A stretch of 64,000 bases of DNA from Mycolicibacterium litorale (GCF_010731695.1 NZ_AP022586.1:2108001-2172000); one strand, 5' to 3'; positions 19,900 to 29,548 are shown, numbered from the stretch's first letter. Program-made: numbers and translations. The notes: a model not told the origin generated them from the letters alone.

Positions 19900-20855
19900 C
19901 GTTGTGCCTTCCTTCCGAACACCGACAGGAACTCCCAGGTGACGTTCGCCGCGGCGATGGCGGTGATCTCAGCGTGGTCGTAGGCCGGTGAGACCTCGAC
20001 GACGTCGACCCCGACGAGGTTCACGCCGTCCATACCGCGCACGACCTCCAGCAGTTCGCGGCTGGACATGCCCCCGGCCTCGGGCGTTCCGGTGCCCGGG
20101 GCGTGCGCGGGGTCGAGGACATCGATGTCGACCGAGATGTACACAGGTGCGTCACCCACTCGGTCCCGGATCCGCTCGATCATGCCCTCGGCGCCCAGTG
20201 CGTCCATCTCCCGGCACGTGATGACCGAGAACCCGAAGTTCGCGTCGTCGACGAGATCCTGCTTGTCGTAGACGGATCCGCGCACCCCGACGTGCATGTT
20301 GCGGTCGAGCAGAAGACCCTCTTCGAAGGCCCGCCGGAACGGTGAGCCGTGGGTGATGTCCGCCCCGTAGTACTGATCCCAGGTGTCGAGGTGGGCGTCG
20401 AAGTGCACCAGCGCCATCGGTCCGTGGACCGCGTGCGCGGCGCGCAGCGACGGTAGCGCCACCGAGTGGTCACCGCCGAGGATCACCGCGCGGGTTCCGT
20501 TGGCCAGCAGTTCGGTCAGCCGGCCGGCGATCTGCTCGACCGCCTCACCGATGTCGAACGGGTTACAGGCGATGTCCCCGGCGTCGGCGAACTGGCAGAC
20601 CTCGAACGGTTTGATGTCCAGTTCGGGGTTGTAACCGCGGATCAGCCGCGAACCCTGCCGAATCGCGTTGGGGCCGAAGCGTGCCCCGGGCCGGTAGGTG
20701 ACCGCGCTGTCGAAGGGGACGCCCACGACCACGACATCGGCCTGTTCGACGTCCTCCAGCCGCGGGAGCCGCGCGAAGGTGGTCCACCCAGCGTAGCGGG
20801 GTTGCACCTGGGGGTCGGCCACCCCGACGATGGGGCGGCCGTTGTCGTTGTTCAA
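19896..20855 (-). CDS. Ureohydrolase-family enzyme (agmatinase/guanidinobutyrase type)
   Basis: Manganese hydrolase of the arginase superfamily, 319 residues from a TTG at 20855 that follows an AGGAAAGG site; a longer frame from 20894 would run into the upstream SDR gene. Metal-binding motifs are all present: [18 protein letters not shown] and [19 protein letters not shown]. The last form is typical of agmatinases and guanidino-acid hydrolases, which release urea; formimino-amino acid hydrolases (which release formamide) share the fold. With gabT and an aminobutyraldehyde dehydrogenase at 2-5 kb, a guanidinobutyrate or agmatine role is possible. With formamidase in the same operon, a formamide-releasing role is also possible. 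Confidence 0.87.
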   Translation of the reverse strand: MNNDNGRPIVGVADPQVQPRYAGWTTFARLPRLEDVEQADVVVVGVPFDSAVTYRPGARFGPNAIRQGSRLIRGYNPELDIKPFEVCQFADAGDIACNPFDIGEAVEQIAGRLTELLANGTRAVILGGDHSVALPSLRAAHAVHGPMALVHFDAHLDTWDQYYGADITHGSPFRRAFEEGLLLDRNMHVGVRGSVYDKQDLVDDANFGFSVITCREMDALGAEGMIERIRDRVGDAPVYISVDIDVLDPAHAPGTGTPEAGGMSSRELLEVVRGMDGVNLVGVDVVEVSPAYDHAEITAIAAANVTWEFLSVFGRKAQR

Positions 20856-20868
20856 TCGAATGCCTTTC

Positions 20869-21546
20869 CTAGACCCGGTTCCGGGACAATCCACCGTCGA
20901 GGTTCACGATCTGGCCGACCGCCGCGCCGAGGTCGCGCCGGCACAGCAGGCCGATGACGCCTGCGGCCTGGTCGACGGTTCCCGACCGTCCGACCGGGGA
21001 CGCCTCGCCCGAGACACCGGCCGCCGCATCGCAGATCGACCACTCCGAGTCGACGCCGCCGACCGCCACCGCGTTGACCCCCACGCCGAACGGGCCGAAG
21101 TCGCGCGTCAGCGTCTTGGTCAGCGCGACGATCCCGCCTGCGGCGGCCGCCACCGCGGCCAGCGAGGGACCGCCGATGTGCCAGCGGGAGGTGGTCAGCA
21201 CGATCCGGCCGCCGGTGCCCGCGTCGCGCATGCATGCGGCGACGGCCTGGGCGTACAGGAAGCTCCCGGTCAGCGTCACGTCGACATGTCGCCAGAACTC
21301 GGCCATCGGCCGGCCGGTGACCGGGGCGACGTGGGGCAGACCATGGGCGACCACCAGGGCGTCGATCCGGCCCATCGCGTCGGCGGCGCGCGTGACGGCG
21401 GAGCGCACCGCCGCACCGTCGGCGTGATCGACGCTCGCGGTCGTACCCGCGGTGACGGCGCCGCGCCCGCTGAAGTACCGGTTCACCGCGGCGCCCAGCA
21501 TGGTGTCGACACCGGTGACAAGAACCCGCTGCGCTTCGTCCGTCAT
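20869..21546 (-). CDS. Short-chain dehydrogenase-like protein lacking the catalytic Tyr-Lys pair
   Basis: 225 residues from the ATG at 21546. The SDR fold is recognisable ([62 protein letters not shown], and a C-terminal [12 protein letters not shown]). However, the cofactor motif is TGVDTMLG instead of TGxxxGxG, and the segment that should hold Tyr-x3-Lys reads [17 protein letters not shown], with neither residue in place. It is probably a non-catalytic subunit. It starts 2 bp after a complete SDR gene, so a mixed oligomer is a reasonable idea. Confidence 0.85.
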   Translation of the reverse strand: MTDEAQRVLVTGVDTMLGAAVNRYFSGRGAVTAGTTASVDHADGAAVRSAVTRAADAMGRIDALVVAHGLPHVAPVTGRPMAEFWRHVDVTLTGSFLYAQAVAACMRDAGTGGRIVLTTSRWHIGGPSLAAVAAAAGGIVALTKTLTRDFGPFGVGVNAVAVGGVDSEWSICDAAAGVSGEASPVGRSGTVDQAAGVIGLLCRRDLGAAVGQIVNLDGGLSRNRV

Positions 21547-21548
21547 GG

Positions 21549-22244
21549 TCAGATGACCGTTCCGCTGTTGACCGACAACACTTCTCCGCACAGGAACAGG
21601 TCTTCCTCCAGCAGCGCCCGCACGAGTTCGGCGACCTCGCGGGGTTGAGCGATGCGCCGGGCGGGCAGGCCGGCGGTGAACTCGTCGGCCCGTTCCCAGG
21701 AATCGGGCGGCAGCAGAGGGGTGTCGCACGGCCCGGGCGCGACCGCGTTGACCAGAACGCCGTCGGCGGCCACCTCGGCGGCGATGCTGCGCAGCAGGCT
21801 CAGCGCGGCGCCCTTCGCCGCGGCGTAGTGCGCGTCGTTGCTGCCGCCTCCGATGGCCCGTTCGGAGGCGATACCGACGATGCGCCCGCTACCGCGCCGG
21901 CGCATCTGCGGCAGCACCGCGCGGCACACGTGGGCCAGACCGCCCACGTGCACCCGCAGCATCCGCTCCCAGGACGCCTGGGCGATGTCGAGGGCGGGGG
22001 TCTCCTCGTAGTGACCGGCGCACACGACGGCGGCGTCGATCTGCCCCAAGGCGTCCTCGATCTCGGCGACGGCGTCGCTCACCTCGCGCTCCTCGGCGAC
22101 GTCTGCGATCAGCCACTTGTCCATGGCGGGTGCGGGTTCGCGGGAGATCGAGGCGACCTTCCAGCCGGCGACCTGCAGGATCTGCGCGACCTCGGCGCCG
22201 ATCCCGCTTCCGGCTCCGGTGACGACGGCGACCGGGGCCGTCAT
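21549..22244 (-). CDS. Short-chain dehydrogenase/reductase
   Basis: 231 residues from an ATG overlapping the permease stop (ATGA). Complete classical SDR: TGAGSGIG cofactor motif near residue 9, Asp in LIADVAEE, VVCAGHYEE (NAG-type motif), and an active site with Ser in IVGIASERAIGG and Tyr-x3-Lys in HYAAAKGAAL. VAPGPCDTPLLPP follows. Probably NAD(P)-dependent oxidation of an alcohol made in the pathway, for example the product of the Rieske oxygenase. It lies 2 bp before the degenerate SDR gene. Confidence 0.9.
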   Translation of the reverse strand: MTAPVAVVTGAGSGIGAEVAQILQVAGWKVASISREPAPAMDKWLIADVAEEREVSDAVAEIEDALGQIDAAVVCAGHYEETPALDIAQASWERMLRVHVGGLAHVCRAVLPQMRRRGSGRIVGIASERAIGGGSNDAHYAAAKGAALSLLRSIAAEVAADGVLVNAVAPGPCDTPLLPPDSWERADEFTAGLPARRIAQPREVAELVRALLEEDLFLCGEVLSVNSGTVI

Positions 22245-23701
22245 ACGAGTTCGGTCTCGGTGGACGGTGCGGCCTCGGCCGAGTCGTCGAGCGAACGGCC
22301 ACCGACGTTGCGCGCCTTGAGGATCACCACGCCGACCGCGAGGATCACGCCCATCGCGACGAAGAAGGCCCAGTTCATGTACCAGGACTCCGACACCGTG
22401 CGCGGCCAGACGATGTTGGTGAACTCGAACGCCACCCAGGCCACCGCGAGAACGGCGACCGGTGTGCCGAACCGGCCGAGATTCCAGGGGCCGGGAACCC
22501 ATGTGCCGCGCAGCCGGGCGACCAGCCCGGTCACGAGCGGGAACAGGAAGGCCAGGTAGTACCCGCCGGCGGTGAAGGTGACCAGCACCGAGTACACGTC
22601 GGTCGCCGAGATGAGGTAGACGAACGCGCCGATCACCGTGGTGACCAGGATCGCGGGGATCGGCTGCGCCTCGGCCTTGGACAGCTTGGACAGCACCCGA
22701 TGCCCGGGCAGCACCTTGTCACGGGCGAAGGACCAGATGACCCGCGAACCGGAGGCCTGCAGGGCCAGGAAGCTGGCCAGGAAGCCGATCACGAACGCCA
22801 GCAGGATCGGTTTGACGGCCGCTTCGCCCAGCGCGCTGCTCAGGACGTAGGCCACCGGGTCGGGTTCCTCACCCGAGCGGACCATCTCGAAGTCGGGCAC
22901 CGCGAGGGTCACCGCCAGCGAGGCGTAGGCGATCACCAGCGCGATGAAGGCGATCGAGAACAGCATCGCCTTCGGCACGTTGCGCCGCGGCTCCTTGACC
23001 TCTTCGGCGATGGCGCCTGCACTTTCGAATCCGAGGATCGACCAGCCGGTGAAGGCGAGCGCGGCCAGGAAGGGCCCGGAGACGTACGCCCACGACCAGC
23101 CGCTGTTCAGGTCGATGCCGTGCAGGATCGCGTCGATGCCGTGGTGGCGGTGAAAGATCAGCAGGTAGGTGCCCAGTCCGATGGACGCGACGATCTCGGC
23201 GATGATGCTGCCGAACATCAGTGCCTTGAGGAACCCGCGCCCCAGGATGTTCGCCCCGGTTCCGGCCAGCAGGATCAGCAGCGCCACGACGCTCTGCTGC
23301 ACGGCGGTCGGCTGCTCGATGCCGATCAGCTGCGCGAGGAACCCCGCGCCGCCGTAGGCGACGGTCGCCATGATGATGACCAGGGCCCACATGTACACCC
23401 AGCCGGCCAACCACCCGGCCACCTCACCGGCCAGCCGCCTGGTCCACTGGTAGATCGAACCCTCGTACGGCCAGCGGGACACGAGTTCGGCGAAGGCCAG
23501 GGCGACGATGCACTGCCCCACCCCGACGATGACGAAGGTCCACCAGAACCCGGGACCCGCGGTGGCCAGCGACAGACCGTAGATCCCGTACATCGCCACG
23601 ATCGGCGAGATGAACGCGAACGCGAAGGCGAACGCCGACCACAGGGAGAATTCGCGCCTCAATTCCGTTGGCTCAGAACCTGTTTGCGGACTCGACGTCA
23701 T
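22241..23701 (-). CDS. APC-superfamily amino acid/amine permease
   Basis: 486 residues from the ATG at 23701, chosen for the AAAGGAGA site; the open frame extends 15 codons further. About 12 membrane segments. The APC signature is clear: FSLWSAFAFAFAFISPIVAMYGIYG in the first helix, ELVSRWPYEGSIYQWTRRLAG, and the ESAGAIAEEVKEPRRNVPKAM loop after helix 6. The pattern resembles amine/GABA-type carriers of this superfamily. It is the first gene of the ten-gene operon, and so probably the uptake system for its substrate. Confidence 0.92.
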   Translation of the reverse strand: MTSSPQTGSEPTELRREFSLWSAFAFAFAFISPIVAMYGIYGLSLATAGPGFWWTFVIVGVGQCIVALAFAELVSRWPYEGSIYQWTRRLAGEVAGWLAGWVYMWALVIIMATVAYGGAGFLAQLIGIEQPTAVQQSVVALLILLAGTGANILGRGFLKALMFGSIIAEIVASIGLGTYLLIFHRHHGIDAILHGIDLNSGWSWAYVSGPFLAALAFTGWSILGFESAGAIAEEVKEPRRNVPKAMLFSIAFIALVIAYASLAVTLAVPDFEMVRSGEEPDPVAYVLSSALGEAAVKPILLAFVIGFLASFLALQASGSRVIWSFARDKVLPGHRVLSKLSKAEAQPIPAILVTTVIGAFVYLISATDVYSVLVTFTAGGYYLAFLFPLVTGLVARLRGTWVPGPWNLGRFGTPVAVLAVAWVAFEFTNIVWPRTVSESWYMNWAFFVAMGVILAVGVVILKARNVGGRSLDDSAEAAPSTETELV

Positions 23702-23917
23702 CTGTTCTCCTTTTCGCCGCCCCGAGGACACGCAAAGTATGGGCACGTCCCGCCCGCCGCGGCACTCCGGACGGCGAACTGCGGTTTGGGCGTACAGTCA
23801 CCGGGCGCGCGACTGTAGGGATCTACAGCGCCGCCGCTCGGCACCCCGCCGGACGCGCCGAGGCCGGAGCGAGCCCCATACACTCGCGGCGCCGCCCCAT
23901 CAGAGAGTGAGAATGTC

Positions 23918-25018
23918 GTGTCCGACACCGACCAGACGGCCTTCCTGTCGGCCCTCGAGGATCACCTGCAGGCCGTCGTCACCGACGCCGTCGCCGAGCC
24001 GCTGCGGTCCATCGACCCGGGCCTGGGCACCGTCGCCGGGCTGTGCCAGTCCGCGGTGCGCTCCGGCGGCAAACGCCTGCGCCCCCGGTTCGCCTACTGG
24101 GCGTGGCGGGTGGGCGCACCCGGCGGTGCGCCGTCGGCGCCGCTGGTCCGGCTGGCCGCCGCCCTGGAGCTGCTGCACGCGGCGATCCTCGTGCACGACG
24201 ACGTGATCGACGCCTCCGAGGTGCGCCGCGGGCAGCCGTCGGTGCGCGCGGCGCTGGCGGCGGGTCACCGCTCCGACGCCGCCTGGGGAGACGCCAGGGA
24301 GTTCGGCGACAACATGGCCCTGCTGGTCGGGGACCTGCTGTGGTCGGCGGCGCACGACACGTTCGACGAGGCAGTCGCCGGCCTGCCGGATGACATCGCC
24401 GGCCCCACCTCGCGGGTGTTCCGCACCATGCGGGTCGAGGTGCTGGCCGGTCAGCTGCTGGAGCTGCAGGCTCAGGCCGGGCGCGACTACGACGCCGCGA
24501 CGGCGGAGAAGATCCTGCTGTACAAGACCAGCGCCTACACCGTCGAACGTCCCGTGGAACTCGGCCTCACCCTCACCGGGTCCGGATCGCCGGCCACCGC
24601 GGCCACGCTCGGCGAGTACGCCCGGGCCGTCGGGCAGGCGTTCCAGCTGCGCGACGATCTGGCCGACCTGTTCGGGACGACGAAGACCAGCGGTAAGAAG
24701 ACCGGCGACGACATCCGCGCCGGCAAACCCACCGAGCTGCTCGGCGCCGCCTACGACCTGGCGGACGGACAGGACGCTGCCACGCTGACCGGAATCGTCG
24801 GCGACCCCGTGGCCGATCAGGCGGCGATCGCCGAGGTGCAGCGGATCGTGCTGCAGTGCGGGGCCGCCGACCGCGTCGGCCGGCGGATCGCCGATCTGGT
24901 GGTCATCGCGCACCGGGCGGTCGCCGAACTGGCGCAGACCGCGGACGTCACCACGCTCGCGGGGCTCTCGGAGATGCTCGCCGAGTGCACCGAGCTGTCG
25001 TTCCTGCCGACGGCCTGA
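23918..25018 (+). CDS. Polyprenyl (geranylgeranyl/farnesyl-type) diphosphate synthase
   Basis: Builds isoprenyl diphosphates from isopentenyl diphosphate. 366 residues from a GTG. The two Asp-rich motifs are present: HDDVIDAS (Asp94, Asp95, Asp98) and RDDLADLFG (Asp246, Asp247, Asp250), with GGKRLRPRFAYW before the first. The position five residues before the first motif is Ala (AAILVHDD), leaving room for a medium or long product. KTSGKKTGDDIRAGKPTELL is the usual loop after motif two. Divergent from the operon at 23.7 kb across 216 bp; convergent with yebC. Mycobacteria have several paralogues, so the exact product is not set by sequence. Confidence 0.9.
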   Translation: MSDTDQTAFLSALEDHLQAVVTDAVAEPLRSIDPGLGTVAGLCQSAVRSGGKRLRPRFAYWAWRVGAPGGAPSAPLVRLAAALELLHAAILVHDDVIDASEVRRGQPSVRAALAAGHRSDAAWGDAREFGDNMALLVGDLLWSAAHDTFDEAVAGLPDDIAGPTSRVFRTMRVEVLAGQLLELQAQAGRDYDAATAEKILLYKTSAYTVERPVELGLTLTGSGSPATAATLGEYARAVGQAFQLRDDLADLFGTTKTSGKKTGDDIRAGKPTELLGAAYDLADGQDAATLTGIVGDPVADQAAIAEVQRIVLQCGAADRVGRRIADLVVIAHRAVAELAQTADVTTLAGLSEMLAECTELSFLPTA

Positions 25019-25028
25019 CCGCCGGGGA

Positions 25029-25781
25029 CTACGCCTCGATCTGCGCCAGGATCTCGTCGGGAATGTCGGCGTTGGTGTAGACGTCCTGGACGTCGTCGCT
25101 GTCCTCGAGCGCGTCGACGAGCTTCATCACCTTGCGCGCGCCTTCGGCGTCGAGCGGTACGGTCACCGACGGCTGGAAGGTGGCGTCCGCCGAGTCGTAG
25201 TCGATGCCGGCGTCCTGCAGTGCCGTGCGCACCGCGATCAGATCGCCGGGTTCGGAGATCACCTCGAAGCTGTCGCCCAGGTCGTTGACCTCTTCGGCGC
25301 CGGCCTCGAGCACGGCCATCAGCACGTCGTCCTCGGTGAGGCCGTTCTTCTCCAGCGTCACCACGCCCTTGCGGGAGAACAGGTAGGACACCGAACCGGG
25401 GTCGGCCATGTTGCCGCCGTTGCGGGTCATCGCGACCCGCACCTCGCCGGCCGCGCGGTTGCGGTTGTCGGTGAGGCATTCGATGAGCACCGCCACCCCG
25501 TTGGGGCCGTATCCCTCGTAGGTGATGGTCTGCCAGTCGGCGCCGCCGGCCTCTTCGCCCGCGCCGCGCTTGCGGGCGCGTTCGATGTTGTCGTTGGGCA
25601 CCGAGCTCTTCTTGGCCTTCTGGATGGCGTCGAACAGCGTGGGGTTGCCGGCGGGGTCCCCGCCGCCGGTGCGGGCGGCGACCTCGATGTTCTTGATCAG
25701 CTTGGCGAAGTTCTTACCCCTACGGGCATCGATGACCGCCTTCTTGTGCTTCGTGGTGGCCCACTTGGAATGGCCGCTCAT
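25029..25781 (-). CDS. YebC/PmpR family transcriptional/translational regulator
   Basis: 250 residues beginning [22 protein letters not shown], the family signature. Also visible are [53 protein letters not shown] and the acidic C-terminal domain ([16 protein letters not shown]). Members bind DNA or act on ribosomes at proline stretches. The ATG at 25781 follows GAAAGAAGG. It matches Rv2603c in position relative to the pdx genes, but TetR, CocE and HNH genes are inserted between. Confidence 0.94.
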   Translation of the reverse strand: MSGHSKWATTKHKKAVIDARRGKNFAKLIKNIEVAARTGGGDPAGNPTLFDAIQKAKKSSVPNDNIERARKRGAGEEAGGADWQTITYEGYGPNGVAVLIECLTDNRNRAAGEVRVAMTRNGGNMADPGSVSYLFSRKGVVTLEKNGLTEDDVLMAVLEAGAEEVNDLGDSFEVISEPGDLIAVRTALQDAGIDYDSADATFQPSVTVPLDAEGARKVMKLVDALEDSDDVQDVYTNADIPDEILAQIEA

Positions 25782-25931
25782 CAGCAAGAACCTTCTTTCC
25801 TGTCACTACTCGCCTGCCGAGTCTACGTGGGCGGTTCCTGCGTCCTGCCGGAACACGACCGTCACGCTCCGGAAAGACACGTCGGTGGCCGACCACGCGC
25901 TACCCGCGCAGGCCTAGCGATTCCGGCGATG

Positions 25932-26528
25932 TCATCCGAGGTCGTCGTCGATGTAGCGCTGCAGATTCGGCGCGACGGCGGCGACGACCTCGTCGGTCGG
26001 CATCGACGCGATCGGCTCGATCTTCCACACGAAGCGCACGAGCGCAAACCCGATGAGCTGACTGGCGACCAGCCCGCTGCGGCGGAGCCGGTCGGCCTCG
26101 TCGGTAGCCAATGTCGAGGCGCCGATCAGGCTGCGCTCCACGATTAGTCCGAGCTTGGCGCGGGTGCGCGCGTCGTGGGCGGCGGTCATGATCACCGCCC
26201 GCAGCGTGGGCGCGATCTCCTCGTCGGCCCAGCTGCTCAACATGGTCGAGACCAGCTGCCTACCCAGGTCGGCACGAGGCGTCGCCCAGGACGCGGCCAC
26301 CATGTCCAACCAGCGCTGCGGCGGGTCGGTCGCCGCGTCGAGCAGACCGTCTTTGGAGCCGAAGTAGTGGTAGACGAGCGCGGGGTCTACGTCGGCAGAG
26401 CGCGCGACGGCACGAATCGTGGTGCCCGCGACGCCGTGCTCGGCGAACTCGGTGCGGGCGGCGGCCAGGATCCGGGCGCAGAGCACCCCGCGTTCGTCAC
26501 GCGGGCCGGGCGCGGTTCGTTTCGGCAC
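25932..26528 (-). CDS. TetR-family transcriptional repressor
   Basis: 198 residues. The helix-turn-helix lies at about residues 17-60 (RILAAARTEFAEHGVAGTTIRAVARSADVDPALVYHYFGSKDGLL). The C-terminal half resembles the TetR_C_17-type domain of actinobacterial regulators (SWADEEIAPTLRAVIMTAAHDARTRAKL). It is divergent from the CocE-type hydrolase, with a perfect palindrome (26556-26575) between them, so it probably represses itself and the hydrolase. Confidence 0.9.
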   Translation of the reverse strand: MPKRTAPGPRDERGVLCARILAAARTEFAEHGVAGTTIRAVARSADVDPALVYHYFGSKDGLLDAATDPPQRWLDMVAASWATPRADLGRQLVSTMLSSWADEEIAPTLRAVIMTAAHDARTRAKLGLIVERSLIGASTLATDEADRLRRSGLVASQLIGFALVRFVWKIEPIASMPTDEVVAAVAPNLQRYIDDDLG

Positions 26529-26555
26529 TTCTCCACCCTAACGAGTTTCACGTTG

Positions 26556-26575
26556 CGTTGAGATTAGTCTCAACG
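26556..26575. promoter_or_regulatory. Perfect palindromic operator between divergent tetR and cocE-like genes
   Basis: Inverted repeat with 8-bp arms: CGTTGAGA (26556-26563), TTAG, TCTCAACG (26568-26575). A looser outer repeat flanks it: TTTCACG before and CGTGAGA after. It lies 27 bp from the TetR start and directly before the hydrolase start, so a bound repressor would block both promoters. Confidence 0.75.
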
Positions 26576-26579
26576 TAGC

Positions 26580-28313
26580 GTGAGACTCATGGGTCAGCTC
26601 AACGGACCGCAGACCACCGGCCGCAACTACCGCGATCTCAGCGAGGCGGACCACCGCGTCCGCCACGACGTGAATCGGGCGGTGCCGATGCGCGACGGGG
26701 TCACTCTGCTCGCCGATGTGCACCGACCGGACGCCGACGGCCGATTCCCCGCGCTCATCGCCGCCTCACCGTATCCCCGCCAGATACAGGATCTCGGCGC
26801 CCCGGCCGGCTTCATCGAAGCCGGTGTGACCGACTTCTGGGTGCCTCGCGGCTACGTGCACGTGATCGCCAACATGCGCGGAACAGCCGGTTCCGGCGGA
26901 GATTTCGGGTTCTTCGACGCACAGGAACGCCGGGACATGTACGACCTCGTCGAGTGGGCCGCCGCGCAACCGTGGTGTGACGGCAAGGTCGGCATGATCG
27001 GCATCAGCTATTTCGCCATGGCGCAACTCGAGGCGGCGGTGGAGCGACCGCCGCACCTGAAGGCGATATTCCCCGTGGCGGTGACGGCCGACCTGTACGA
27101 GGCCGCCGTGCACCACGGCCTTCTGAGTTCGTCGTTCATCACACCGTTCCTGTCGATGGTCGGCCTGACCTCGCGGCGCAGCGACGCGCTGTGGCGCGGC
27201 CGGCTCGTCGACCTTGCGCGCCGCATCCTGCGCTTCGCCCCGCTGCACCGCAGGTTCGCCACGATGAACGGAGAAGCCGCGGTCACCATGATGCGCGGAC
27301 TGCTCAAGCTGCCGCATGATCCGCATCCCTGGGACGATCTGTGGCTCGACGTCGCGGTCGACCACCAGTTCCGCGACGAGTGGTGGGACGACCGCAACCT
27401 GCTGCCGCTGCTCGACCGCGTCGACATCCCGGTCTACCTCGGCTGCGACTGGGAGAATGTGCCGCTGCACCTCCCGTCGACATTCACCGCGTGGAATGCG
27501 CTGCACCACAACGCGAATGTACGTATCGGCATGCTGGGACGCTTTGGCCTGACGTGGCCGTGGGAAAGCCTGCACACCGAAGCGCTGGCCTGGTTCGACC
27601 ACTGGCTCAAGGGCCGTGACACCGGAATCCTCGACGGGCCGCCGATCCGCTATGTGCTGCCCGGCAGTGGCGGTGAGGGTGCGGTCTGGCACACCGCCGA
27701 CACGTGGCCACCGGCCGGCACGACGCTGCGGCCGCTGGCGTTGCGTGCCGACGGCACACTGGCCGACGACGAGGGCGCACCGGGCGTCCGCGACTATCTG
27801 ACGCTCGGCGCCGGGCTGAACCGCGCCGCGGCCAGTTCCATCGATCCGCCCACGCAATTGCATTGGACCACTACCCCACTCACCGCACCGACCGACGTGG
27901 TCGGCGACATCGAGCTGCGGCTGGTCGCCTCGGCCACCGCGATCGACACCGCGTGGCTCGTCACGTTGCAGGATGTGGCGCCGGACGGCACGTGTGAGGA
28001 CGTCACCGCCGGGTGGCTCCGGGCAAGCCTGCGCGACGTCGACGAGGAAGCGAGCCGGGACGGTGCCCCGGTGCTGCCGTGCCGCACCCCGCGCGCCGTA
28101 CCGGTCGGCGAGGACGTCGAGTACCGAATCCCCCTGGTAGCCAACGCTCGTCACTTCGCCTCCGGCCACCGCATCCGGCTGGTCTTGACCAGTGACGATC
28201 AGGACCCGTCGACCCCGGCGATCATGAACTTCCGGCACGCCAGCGTGGGCACCAGCAGCCGCAACACCGTGCGCTCGTCGTCGCGGCTGCTGCTGCCGGT
28301 GCTGTCGCGGTAA
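26580..28313 (+). CDS. CocE/NonD family serine hydrolase (X-Pro dipeptidyl-peptidase-like)
   Basis: 577 residues. The catalytic domain starts VPMRDGVTLLADVHRPD and includes MRGTAGSGGDFGFFDAQERRDMYDLVEWAAAQPWCDGKVGMIG. The nucleophile is Ser143 in GISYFAM. A C-terminal jelly-roll domain (from about residue 430) carries HRIRLVLTSDDQDPSTP near the end. The family includes cocaine esterase, glutaryl-7-ACA acylases and X-Pro peptidases. The start is uncertain: GTG at 26580 touches the operator, and ATG at 26589 is the alternative; neither has a clear ribosome site, so a leaderless message is possible. Probably induced through the divergent TetR. Confidence 0.9.
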   Translation: MRLMGQLNGPQTTGRNYRDLSEADHRVRHDVNRAVPMRDGVTLLADVHRPDADGRFPALIAASPYPRQIQDLGAPAGFIEAGVTDFWVPRGYVHVIANMRGTAGSGGDFGFFDAQERRDMYDLVEWAAAQPWCDGKVGMIGISYFAMAQLEAAVERPPHLKAIFPVAVTADLYEAAVHHGLLSSSFITPFLSMVGLTSRRSDALWRGRLVDLARRILRFAPLHRRFATMNGEAAVTMMRGLLKLPHDPHPWDDLWLDVAVDHQFRDEWWDDRNLLPLLDRVDIPVYLGCDWENVPLHLPSTFTAWNALHHNANVRIGMLGRFGLTWPWESLHTEALAWFDHWLKGRDTGILDGPPIRYVLPGSGGEGAVWHTADTWPPAGTTLRPLALRADGTLADDEGAPGVRDYLTLGAGLNRAAASSIDPPTQLHWTTTPLTAPTDVVGDIELRLVASATAIDTAWLVTLQDVAPDGTCEDVTAGWLRASLRDVDEEASRDGAPVLPCRTPRAVPVGEDVEYRIPLVANARHFASGHRIRLVLTSDDQDPSTPAIMNFRHASVGTSSRNTVRSSSRLLLPVLSR

Positions 28314-28398
28314 CCGGCGTTCAACGTCCTTCGGCACCGGTCACCGGTGTTGTCCGCGGCGCCGGAAGCTTGTCGGACCCCTCTGCGATGATGGGGTC

Positions 28399-29548
28399 AT
28401 GTCCTCAGCGGCAACATCTTTGGTTGATCGGGTGCATCCGATCGACCGTCTGGAGATGTTGTTCGGGGACTTGGCGGAGCTGACCGCCCAACGCAACGCC
28501 ATCGACGCGCGGATCGTGGAGATCGCCGCGGAGATCGACCGCGACAACCTACGCGGATTCACCGGCGCCCGCTCGATGTCGGCGCTGATCGCCTGGAAGA
28601 CCGGCACCACCAAACGCAACGCCGACACCGTCGTCGCGATCGCCGAACGGCTCGAAGAGTTCCCGCGCTGCATCGAGGCGTTGCGCGAGGGCCGGCTGTC
28701 ACTCGATCAGGTCGGCGTCATCGCCGAAGGAGCCGCCGACGGCTCCGACGCCCACTACGCCCAACTCGCCGCCGGCGCGACGGTCAACCACTGCGTACCG
28801 CGATCAAACTCGCACCGCGACCGCAACCGGAACACAAACCCGAGGCGCCTCAGCGGTCCGTGACCAAGACCAGCGATGAGCACGGCAGATCCTACGAGAT
28901 TCGGCTTCCCCTCGACGAGGCCGCGACGTTCGACGCCGCGTTGCAGTCACATCGTGATGCGCTGGTCGCCGAGTGGAAACGCGCCCACGCCGAAGACGCG
29001 TCGGAACAGGCGCCATCGTTTCCGACCGCGGTCGACGGGTTCATGAGTCTGATCAAAGCCGGCTGGGACACTGACGTGGCGCGCCGCCCCCACGGCCAGC
29101 ACACCACCGTCGTCGTCCATGTCGACGTCAAAGACCGCATCGCCGCCCTGCATCTCGGCCCGGTCCTGTCCGACGCCGACCGCCGCTACCTGCTCTGCGA
29201 TGCCACCTGCGAAGCATGGTTCGAACGCGACGGCCAGGTCATCGGCCACGGCCGTCGCACCCGGACGGTCGGTCGGCGGTTGCGCCGCGCCCTCGAACAT
29301 CGCGACCGCACCTGTGTGGTGCCCGGCTGCGGCGCCACCCGCGGCCTGCACGCCCACCACCTGCAGCACTGGGAAGACGGCGCCTGGTCGTCACCGACAG
29401 CACCGGGCGAGAACTCCGACCAGGATCCCTGGCCCGACCACCCACCGGACCACCGCCACAGGTCACGCCCTACAAGAGCTCGACCGGAGAACGCGCCGAC
29501 TGGTGGTGGTACAACCCCTTCGAACCACCACCCGCGTCCACCAACTAG
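28399..29548 (+). pseudogene. Broken 13E12-type DUF222/HNH endonuclease gene
   Basis: Three consecutive pieces of one gene in different frames. The first, 28399 to about 28790, encodes the DUF222 domain (HPIDRLEMLFGDLAELTAQRNAI onward). At about 28786-28793 one base seems lost: the reading after it only makes sense in the next frame (LRTAIKLAPRPQPEHKPEAP, then the 28860 frame, SVTKTSDEHGRSYEIRLP). That piece runs into the HNH half CVVPGCGATRGLHAHHLQHWEDG, then shifts again. The expected second HNH half is missing, and a third frame gives the normal C-terminus (LVVTDSTGRELRPGSLA to WWWYNPFEPPPASTN, stop 29548). So one small frameshift and one out-of-frame internal deletion. The 13E12 family is repeated across mycobacterial genomes. 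Confidence 0.85.

Noticed and set aside
20853..20894. Upstream start at 20894 for the ureohydrolase
   Set aside because: It would overlap the preceding SDR gene by 26 bp; a TTG at 20855 has a good AGGAAAGG site.
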